In this document: piece after piece, positions 1-5,518 of the stretch
Position numbering within the stretch: the first letter of the stretch is position 1
How the letters are laid out: every line of letters begins with the position of its first letter
Assembly: GCA_028292145.1 (NCBI GenBank)
Contig: JAQGMX010000019.1
Span: 1 to 7,521, forward strand
From: Variovorax sp.
GTDB lineage: Bacteria > Pseudomonadota > Gammaproteobacteria > Burkholderiales > Burkholderiaceae_C
DNA length: 7,521 bases
Direction: 5' to 3'
Translations under genes and position numbers: made by a program
The notes under the pieces: model-generated
What the model saw: the letters and a program-made list of their open reading frames with translations, nothing else
Told to the model about the DNA's origin: nothing
The model's database searches: none

Positions 1-2
1 AA

Positions 3-1280
3 GAGCGCTACGACCTCGACGCCAACGATGAGAGCCTGCCGGTGTTGCAGGCCTTGATAAGGCAGTACGGCAACACCTGCCGCGTGCCGTCGCGCACGCG
101 GTCCGGCGATGGTTTGCTCATCCAGGACCCCGACGATATCCGTCGCGTTCTGCTGACGAATCGCACCAACTATGTCAAAGGCGCCGGACTCGAAAGGGTC
201 CGCGTGCTGCTCGGCAACGGACTGATCGTGAGCGACGGCGAACTCTGGGCGCGCCAGCGTCGCCTGATACAGCCGGCTTTTCTCGGCAGCGCCAATCGCG
301 GCTTCGCACCGCTCGTGGAGCGTGTCAACGCCGGTCTGGTCGAGCGTTGGGCCGCGCACGCGGACACCGGCGAGACCATCGACATCACCCATGAATTGAG
401 CAGCGTCGCGCTCGACATCGTGCTGCGCGCGCTGTTCAGCACCGATTTCGATCGTCTGATCGCCGCAGAGGGCGCGAGTCCGTTCGATCTGCTGACCGAG
501 GAAAGCAAGCGCGACCTGCAGTTCGCCGCCCGTTTCCGCGCGCTGACGCGTTTCGTGCGCGCCATCATCGAGGCGCGTCGTCAGGAATCGCGTGTCGAAT
601 CCGACTGGCTCTCGATGATGATGCAGGCGCGCGACAAGGAAAGCGGCGAGCCGATGCCCGATCGCGCCCTGCTCGACGAAGTGATGACGCTGATCGTCGC
701 CGGACACGAAACCACCGCCAGCACCTTGAACTGGACCTGGTACCTGCTGTCGCAGCACCCGGAAGCCGAAACCGCGTTGCATGACGCCATCGCCAACGCG
801 GCGTTGGTTCCTGCCGCCGACGATCCGGCACCGGACGCGCCGCCGGCCGCTGCAGGCTACGTCGAGCAGGTGCTGCAGGAGGCCCTGCGCCTCTACCCGC
901 CGGTCTGGCTTTTCAGCCGACGGGCGATCGAGGACGACACGCTCGGCGGCCATCACGTCGCGGCCGGCACCGATATCTTCATTTGCCCCTACCTTCTGCA
1001 TCGCGGCGAACACTGGGACCGGCCGGACGAATTCCTGCCGGAACGGTTCACGCCGGAGGCGGCGGCCGGACGCCATCGTTTTGCCTTCCTGCCGTTTTCG
1101 GCCGGACCGCGCTTCTGCATCGGCGCCGGCTTCGCGATGGCCGAAATGGCGACGCACCTGAGCATGGTGGCGACGCGCTTCCGGCTGCAGTATGTCGGGC
1201 CGGTACCGGCCGAAGCCGAATTCCAGATCAATCTGCGCACGCGCCATTCGCTCAGGATGCGGCTCGTGACGCGCCAGTAA
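3..1280 (+). CDS. Cytochrome P450, 5'-truncated by window edge
   Basis: This encodes a heme-thiolate monooxygenase. The frame is open to the first bases of the window, so the start lies upstream; a GTG at 42 is in frame but would discard N-terminal sequence that reads as normal P450. Counting from the codon at 3, 425 residues are visible. The motifs appear in family order: C-helix WxxxR (W82, R86), I-helix oxygen-activation motif AGHETT (233-238), K-helix ExxR (E293, R296), PERF (346-349), and the heme loop FSAGPRFCIG (365-374) with Cys372 as the axial heme ligand. The protein appears intact to its stop. No ferredoxin or ferredoxin reductase gene and no fused reductase domain is visible, so electrons must come from elsewhere. 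The P450 stop is 26 bases before the FAAL-ACP gene, which suggests one transcript and perhaps oxidation of a carrier-bound acyl chain, as known for P450BioI. The substrate is unknown. The family call is very secure. Confidence 0.96.
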   Translation, partial: ERYDLDANDESLPVLQALIRQYGNTCRVPSRTRSGDGLLIQDPDDIRRVLLTNRTNYVKGAGLERVRVLLGNGLIVSDGELWARQRRLIQPAFLGSANRGFAPLVERVNAGLVERWAAHADTGETIDITHELSSVALDIVLRALFSTDFDRLIAAEGASPFDLLTEESKRDLQFAARFRALTRFVRAIIEARRQESRVESDWLSMMMQARDKESGEPMPDRALLDEVMTLIVAGHETTASTLNWTWYLLSQHPEAETALHDAIANAALVPAADDPAPDAPPAAAGYVEQVLQEALRLYPPVWLFSRRAIEDDTLGGHHVAAGTDIFICPYLLHRGEHWDRPDEFLPERFTPEAAAGRHRFAFLPFSAGPRFCIGAGFAMAEMATHLSMVATRFRLQYVGPVPAEAEFQINLRTRHSLRMRLVTRQ

Positions 1281-1283
1281 CTT

Positions 1284-1303
1284 CCTCGTTCCCCCTCGTT
1301 CCG
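1284..1303 (+). repeat. Tandem 10-base pyrimidine-rich repeat before FAAL-ACP
   Basis: Two adjacent 10-base units, CCTCGTTCCC and CCTCGTTCCG, fill most of the 26-base gap between the P450 stop and the FAAL-ACP ATG. The repeat replaces any purine-rich ribosome site on the + strand, so initiation at 1307 probably relies on coupling to P450 translation or on an unstructured leader. Two copies may simply be replication slippage. Confidence 0.6.
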
Positions 1304-1306
1304 TCC

Positions 1307-3283
1307 ATGCGACTCCAGATTCCCCAGACCCTCGACGCCATCCTGGCCGCCAACGCCCGCGAAGACCGCCAGATCACGCTGATCGAGGGCGAGAAAGAAC
1401 AGCGCGTTCTGAGTTTCCAGCGACTGCGGCAGCGCGCGCTCGGCGTGCTCGGCGCGCTGCAGCGCCGCTCGATGCGTCCCGGCGATCACATGATCCTGTG
1501 CCTGGGCGACAACGAGCGCTTTCTTGAAATGTTCTGGGCCTGCGTGCTGGGCGGGATCGTGCCGGTGCCGCTGGCGCCCGGAACGGCCGACGAGCATCGC
1601 CGCAAGTTGCTGCGCGTATTTGCCCAGCTGAAGAATGCGACTGTCTATATAGATACACAGTCTTTGGATCGCCTGGACGAGTTCTCGGTCGCCAACGGGC
1701 TGTTGGACGTAGCCGCCCAGCTGCGCGCCAACGCGATCGTCCCGGGCGGCCTCGATTTCGGCGACGCGCCGGGCAAACCGGTCGCCGCTGCACCCGACGA
1801 CCTGGCCTTCATCCAGTACTCCTCCGGCTCCACCGGCGAGCCGAAAGGCGTGCTGCTGACGCACCGCAACCTCAGCGCCAACATCGCGTCGATCGTCGAA
1901 GCCGCCGATTTCTCCGACCGCGACATCGCGCTGAGCTGGATGCCGCTCTCGCACGACATGGGGCTGATCGGCTTCCACCTGAACATGCTGGCCTGCGGCG
2001 CGAGCCACGCGATCATGCGGACCGAACTGTTCGCCCGCCGTCCGCTGCTCTGGCTCGAACTGGCCAGCGAACGTCGTGCCACGGTGCTGTGCTCGCCCAA
2101 CTTCGGCTACCAGCACTACCTGCGGCAATTCGAGATCAAGCCGCCGCAACGGCTCGACCTGTCCGCCGTGCGGCTGATCTTCAACGGCGCCGAACCGATT
2201 TCCGCCGAACTGTGCCGACGTTTTGCGCAGGCGCTGGCGCCACACGGGCTGAAGGCGAACACGCTCTTCCCGGTCTACGGGCTGGCCGAGGCCAGCCTGG
2301 CGGTGAGTTTTCCGAAGCCTGGAGCGCCGCTGGAAACCGTCGCGCTCGACCGCACCGCGCTGCAGATCGGCGAGCCAGTGCGCGCGGTGGCGCCGGGTTC
2401 GAAAGATGCCGTCGAGTTCGTCAAGCTCGGTCGCGCGGTGCCGGGAACCGAAATCCGCAACGTCGACGGCGCGGGCGCGGCGCTTGCGGGCACTTCGATC
2501 GGCCATGTGCAGATCCGGGGCGACAACGTCTCGCGCGGCTATTACGCGTCCGCTGCGGACGGCACGCAGAACGCCGCTTCGCAGTCGGGCGACGGCTGGC
2601 TCGACACCGGCGACCTGGGCGTGCAGATCGACGGCCATCTGGTGATCACCGGCCGCGCCAAGGACCTGATCATCGTCAACGGGCAGAACTTCTACCCAGC
2701 CGATCTGGAACGCATCGCCCAGCAGGTGGACGGTATCGAAGCCAACCGCGTGGCAGCCGTCGGCGTAGGGCTCCCGGGCGAAGACACCGAGATGCTTGCG
2801 CTGTTCGTCGTGCACCGCGGCAACCTTGCGGACTTCGTGCCGAAGGCCGTCGAACTGCGGCGCGCCGTCAGCCAGCAGACCGGGCTGGAGGTCGCGCGGA
2901 TGGTTCCGGTGAACACGATTCCGAAGACCACCAGCGGCAAGCTCCAGCGCTACGCCCTGGCCCAGTCATTCGAACAAGGCGAATTCGCTACAATTCTCCT
3001 TGAGTTGGACGCGCTGCTGGCATCGAAAGATGTGGCGGAGACGGACGACAGCGGGCCGATGTCCACGGCCTTGCGTTTGAAGCAGATCTGCGAGCGACTG
3101 ATTCCGGACATGCAGATCACGCCGGAAACCAATCTGCTCGACATCGATCTCAACTCCCTGACGCTGGCTCGCATCCACGAAGCCATCGAGAGGGAATTCC
3201 CGCAGAGAATCGAGGTAACCGATCTTTTCGATTACCCGACGCTGGGGCAGCTGGCGACACTCCTGGATACACCGCGAGCCTGA
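1307..3283 (+). CDS. Fatty acyl-AMP ligase fused to a C-terminal acyl carrier domain
   Basis: The 658-residue protein is predicted to activate a fatty acid with ATP as acyl-AMP and pass it to its own phosphopantetheine arm. The ANL-superfamily motifs are: P-loop SSGSTGEPKG (172-181), WMPLSHDMGL (from W211, HD at 216-217), YGLAE (324-328), the hinge/ATP region GRAKD (449-453), and PKTTSGK ending in the catalytic Lys545. HDMGL, YGLAEAS and the long segment between YGLAE and the next GxxxPG strand are typical of FAALs and not of acyl-CoA ligases. A linker of about 40 residues leads to a carrier domain (about 582-655) with DLNSL, Ser617 being the likely phosphopantetheine site, followed by a carrier-type helix and a DLFDYPTLGQL segment. 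The ATG at 1307 was chosen because the protein then begins as FAALs do; the frame stays open back to 983, but that part overlaps the P450 reading frame. No clear Shine-Dalgarno precedes the ATG. The acyl chain length is unknown. Confidence 0.93.
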   Translation: MRLQIPQTLDAILAANAREDRQITLIEGEKEQRVLSFQRLRQRALGVLGALQRRSMRPGDHMILCLGDNERFLEMFWACVLGGIVPVPLAPGTADEHRRKLLRVFAQLKNATVYIDTQSLDRLDEFSVANGLLDVAAQLRANAIVPGGLDFGDAPGKPVAAAPDDLAFIQYSSGSTGEPKGVLLTHRNLSANIASIVEAADFSDRDIALSWMPLSHDMGLIGFHLNMLACGASHAIMRTELFARRPLLWLELASERRATVLCSPNFGYQHYLRQFEIKPPQRLDLSAVRLIFNGAEPISAELCRRFAQALAPHGLKANTLFPVYGLAEASLAVSFPKPGAPLETVALDRTALQIGEPVRAVAPGSKDAVEFVKLGRAVPGTEIRNVDGAGAALAGTSIGHVQIRGDNVSRGYYASAADGTQNAASQSGDGWLDTGDLGVQIDGHLVITGRAKDLIIVNGQNFYPADLERIAQQVDGIEANRVAAVGVGLPGEDTEMLALFVVHRGNLADFVPKAVELRRAVSQQTGLEVARMVPVNTIPKTTSGKLQRYALAQSFEQGEFATILLELDALLASKDVAETDDSGPMSTALRLKQICERLIPDMQITPETNLLDIDLNSLTLARIHEAIEREFPQRIEVTDLFDYPTLGQLATLLDTPRA

Positions 3284-3313
3284 GCGACTGTGCATACCAT
3301 CGATGACAATTTG

Positions 3314-3328
3314 AAGTCGATCCGACTT
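3314..3328. repeat. Perfect short inverted repeat, operator- or hairpin-like
   Basis: AAGTCG (3314-3319) and CGACTT (3323-3328) form perfect 6-base arms around ATC, followed by TTCTATACC. This is the first of three inverted repeats between the two FAAL genes. It could be a regulator binding site near an AT-rich element (TATACC at 3331-3336) or a small hairpin. No correctly spaced -35/-10 pair was found here: TTGAAG at 3311 is only 14 bases from TATACC. Confidence 0.35.
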
Positions 3329-3345
3329 TCTATACCGCTGTCCGC

Positions 3346-3366
3346 GCGGTCCCGTAATCGGGCCGC
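3346..3366. repeat. GC-rich imperfect inverted repeat (hairpin)
   Basis: GCGG-T-CCCG (3346-3354) pairs with CGGGCCGC (3359-3366) around a TAAT loop, giving 8 G-C pairs with one bulged T. It would form the most stable RNA hairpin of the intergenic region. No T-run follows directly, so it is not a classic terminator; it may stabilise the 3' end of the upstream message or be structural. Confidence 0.5.
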
Positions 3367-3375
3367 CGGCACTGA

Positions 3376-3398
3376 AGCGCCTTGCGCGCTACATTTTT
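3376..3398 (+). terminator. Weak candidate intrinsic terminator between the two FAAL genes
   Basis: AGCGC (3376-3380) pairs with GCGCT (3386-3390) around a 5-base loop, followed by ACA and five T residues (3394-3398). The stem is only 5 bp and the T-run is short and offset, so termination would be partial at best. It lies 93 bases after the FAAL-ACP stop and 55 bases before the next start. It could instead be a leader attenuator for the downstream operon, or chance. Confidence 0.3.
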
Positions 3399-3440
3399 AA
3401 GCTTTTAGAGTGACGTGGTGCATGCCAAAAGGACAGGAAC

Positions 3441-3445
3441 GGAGG
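3441..3445 (+). promoter_or_regulatory. Shine-Dalgarno GGAGG for the second FAAL
   Basis: GGAGG lies 8 bases before the ATG at 3454 and is the only strong ribosome binding site in the window. It decides the start of the second FAAL over the upstream in-frame GTG codons. A second ATG follows immediately at 3457. Its strength contrasts with the weak or absent sites of the other genes and fits independent translation initiation after the longest intergenic gap. Confidence 0.75.
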
Positions 3446-3453
3446 CGTTTCCA

Positions 3454-5247
3454 ATGATGGGAACGACGCTCCATACGCCGACAGTCAGCGGCATTCCGCT
3501 GAGAAGCGCGGATTTCCCGACCCTGACCGAAGCGCTCGACTACGCAGCGACCGGTACCTCGGGCTTCAATTACTACGACAGCCGCGACAACCTCACGGCC
3601 ACCCTTCCGTACGCCGAACTCCGACAGCGCGCGATCGCGATGGCACGCCATCTGGCGCCTCTGGGTCGCGGGCAGCGCCTGGCGCTCGTCGCCCACACGC
3701 ACCCCGACTTCGCCGTCATGTTCTACGCATGCCAGTACGCCGGACTGGTGCCGGTGCCGCTGCCGGCCGCGGTGCATCTCGGCGGCCGCGAAGCCTATGT
3801 GCGACATCTGCGGCAGTTGCTGCGCGATTGCGAGGCCGTGGCAGCCTTTGCGCCGGCCGACTTCATCGGTTTCCTTCAGGAAGCGAGCGAAGGTCTTTCG
3901 CTGACGCTTTCCGGCACGCTGGACGAGTTTCTCGCCCTCGAAGCCACTGACACCGATCCGCTGCCGCCTGGGCCGAGTTCGCTCGCCTACCTGCAGTACA
4001 CCTCCGGGAGCACCCGCTTTCCGCGCGGCACCATGATCACGCAGGCTGCGGTCATGGCCAACCTCTACGCCATCTTCAACCACGGCTTTGCGCTCAACAC
4101 CGAAGACCGCTTCTGTTCCTGGCTGCCGCACTATCACGACATGGGCCTTGTGGGCATCGTGCTCGGCTGCGTCGCGACACAGCGCTCGGTCGACTATCTG
4201 CCGACGCGCGAATTCGCGATGCGGCCGCGGCTCTGGCTCAAGCTGATCTCGCGCAACCGCTGCACCATCTCCTTCAGCCCGCCTTTCGGCTACACGCTGT
4301 GCGCGCGCCGTCTGCGCCCGGCCGACATCGAGGCACTCGACCTGTCTTCGTGGCGCGTCGCCGGCGTCGGGGCGGAAATGATCCATCCTGAATCGCTGCG
4401 CCAGGTCGCCGAGATCCTGGCACCCGCCGGCTTCGACGAGCGCGCCTTCCTGCCTTGCTACGGCATGGCGGAGTGCGCGCTGGCCGTCAGCTTTGCGCCA
4501 GTCGGCAGCGGCCCGCGCAGCGACCTGATCGACATCGACAGGCTGTCGCGCGACGGCGAGGCACGTCCGCCGGTCGAAGGCGAAGCGGCTGTCAAGGGAA
4601 AATCCTTCATCGATTGCGGCCGTCCGCTGCCCGGTTTCGAGGTGGAAATCCGCGATGTAGACGGCAAGGTGCTGCCCGACCGGCGCTGCGGCACGGTCTA
4701 CCTGCGCGGCGCCAGCGTGATGTCCGGCTACTTCGGCAACCCCGAAGCCACCCAGGAAGTGCTCTCCGACGACGGCTGGCTCAACACCGGCGACCTCGGC
4801 TATTTTGCGGAAGGCGCGCTCTACGTCACCGGCCGCGCGAAGGACCTGATGATCATCAAGGGCCGGAACATCTGGCCCCAGGACCTGGAATATCTGGCCG
4901 AGCAACAGCCCGAAGTGCGCACGACCGACGCATCGGCCTTCACCGTGCCCGACCAGGACGACGAGGAAACGGCCGTTCTGGTCGTGCAGTGCCGCGAAAT
5001 CGACGCGCTCAAGCTCGCCGCGCTGGCTGTCAGGCTCAAACAGGCGATCAATGCCGAGTTCGGCATTCAATGCCTGATCGAGCTCGTGCCTCCGCATACG
5101 TTGCCCCGGACTTCGTCAGGCAAACTGTCGCGCAGCATGGCGCGCAACGATTTCCTCAAGCGCCGCCAGGATGAAGCTCAGGAAGCCCTGCCTCCCGAAG
5201 CGACGGCCGCTCTCCATCGTGACGTCGCCATCACGATTCCTCACTGA
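3454..5247 (+). CDS. Stand-alone fatty acyl-AMP ligase (acyl-ACP synthetase type)
   Basis: The 597-residue ANL enzyme is predicted to make acyl-AMP from a free fatty acid and load it on a separate carrier, most likely the ACP encoded 13 bases downstream. The motifs are: P-loop TSGSTRFPRG (183-192), WLPHYHDMGL (from W223, HD at 228-229), YGMAE (336-340), GRAKD (460-464), and PRTSSGK ending in the catalytic Lys557. HDMGL, YGMAECALAVSF and KGRNIWPQDLE are FAAL-like. The P-loop is unusual: the common GxPKG is RFPRG here, with Arg188, Phe189 and Arg191. The ATG at 3454 was chosen because GGAGG lies 8 bases upstream; GTG codons at 3415 and 3418 are in frame but have poor ribosome sites and would add 12-13 residues. 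It has no carrier domain, unlike its upstream paralogue, and the two proteins differ clearly in sequence, so this is not a recent duplication. Its position directly before ACP and the SPT-like gene suggests it supplies their acyl substrate. Confidence 0.93.
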   Translation: MMGTTLHTPTVSGIPLRSADFPTLTEALDYAATGTSGFNYYDSRDNLTATLPYAELRQRAIAMARHLAPLGRGQRLALVAHTHPDFAVMFYACQYAGLVPVPLPAAVHLGGREAYVRHLRQLLRDCEAVAAFAPADFIGFLQEASEGLSLTLSGTLDEFLALEATDTDPLPPGPSSLAYLQYTSGSTRFPRGTMITQAAVMANLYAIFNHGFALNTEDRFCSWLPHYHDMGLVGIVLGCVATQRSVDYLPTREFAMRPRLWLKLISRNRCTISFSPPFGYTLCARRLRPADIEALDLSSWRVAGVGAEMIHPESLRQVAEILAPAGFDERAFLPCYGMAECALAVSFAPVGSGPRSDLIDIDRLSRDGEARPPVEGEAAVKGKSFIDCGRPLPGFEVEIRDVDGKVLPDRRCGTVYLRGASVMSGYFGNPEATQEVLSDDGWLNTGDLGYFAEGALYVTGRAKDLMIIKGRNIWPQDLEYLAEQQPEVRTTDASAFTVPDQDDEETAVLVVQCREIDALKLAALAVRLKQAINAEFGIQCLIELVPPHTLPRTSSGKLSRSMARNDFLKRRQDEAQEALPPEATAALHRDVAITIPH

Positions 5248-5260
5248 TCACGCGACGACC

Positions 5261-5518
5261 ATGACCGAACACAGTATCGCGACCATCGAACAGGCCATCC
5301 GCGACGCGCTCTACGCCATTCGCCCAAGCGCCGTCGGCCTCGCCGGCGATGCCGACCTGATGCAGGAAGCCGACCTCGATTCCATCGGCGTGATGGACCT
5401 GGTGATGGAAATCGAGGACCGCCTCGACCTGTCGATCCCCGTCGAAACCCTTGCCGAGGCACGCACCATCAACGGCCTGCGCGCTGGCATCAGCCAGCTG
5501 ACAGGTAGCCCTTCGTGA
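5261..5518 (+). CDS. Free-standing acyl carrier protein
   Basis: The 85-residue acidic protein has the size and layout of a type II ACP. An N-terminal helix (TIEQAIRDALYAI) is followed by a loop with DADLMQEADL, then the DSI motif with Ser41 as the expected 4'-phosphopantetheine site, then an acidic recognition helix (VMDLVMEIEDRLD) and the final helix. Ile replaces the more usual Leu of DSL. The frame is open upstream to 5171 inside the preceding gene; the ATG at 5261 gives a normal ACP N-terminus. It starts 13 bases after the stop of the second FAAL, with no obvious Shine-Dalgarno, and its stop overlaps the next start (GTGA). The arrangement points to a dedicated carrier between that FAAL and the SPT-like synthase. 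A dedicated ACP beside SPT is known from Sphingomonas wittichii and from Caulobacter sphingolipid genes. It is unlikely to be the housekeeping ACP, given the context and divergent sequence. Confidence 0.92.
   Translation: MTEHSIATIEQAIRDALYAIRPSAVGLAGDADLMQEADLDSIGVMDLVMEIEDRLDLSIPVETLAEARTINGLRAGISQLTGSPS

Larger units (their letters stand above)
3284..3453 (+). promoter_or_regulatory. 170-base intergenic region, likely control point between two gene sets
   Basis: This is the only sizeable non-coding gap in the window. It holds three inverted repeats (listed separately), an AT-rich patch at about 3391-3409 within otherwise GC-rich DNA, and ends in the strong ribosome site of the second FAAL. 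The AT-rich patch could hold a -10 element, but I cannot assign a convincing sigma-70 pair. A 36-codon frame from the GTG at 3290 has no support. I infer that the FAAL-ACP/P450 transcript may end here and a second transcript begin. Confidence 0.4.

Noticed and set aside
983..1306. N-terminal extension of the FAAL-ACP frame into the P450 gene
   Set aside because: The frame is merely open there. The P450 heme-binding loop is encoded in another frame over the same bases, and the extension does not resemble FAAL sequence.
989..2815. Long minus-strand open frame (608 codons) opposite the P450/FAAL-ACP genes
   Set aside because: It is a by-product of G/C-rich third positions in the + strand genes. 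Its translation has no recognisable domain, and the + strand has full FAAL motifs across the same bases.
1307..3283. Reading FAAL-ACP as a nonribosomal peptide synthetase adenylation-thiolation module
   Set aside because: The HDMGL and YGLAEAS motifs and the lack of amino-acid adenylation core motifs point to a fatty acyl-AMP ligase; there is no condensation domain in the window.
3311..3336. Sigma-70 promoter from TTGAAG and TATACC
   Set aside because: The spacing is 14 bases, too short for a normal promoter, and an inverted repeat occupies the spacer.
3290..3400. Small frame of 36 codons from GTG in the intergenic region
   Set aside because: No ribosome site, no recognisable sequence, and it overlaps the inverted repeats; nothing supports translation.
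3397..5097. Long minus-strand open frame (566 codons) opposite the second FAAL
   Set aside because: Same codon-bias effect; low-complexity Arg/Ala/Val/Gln-rich translation, while the + strand carries all FAAL motifs.
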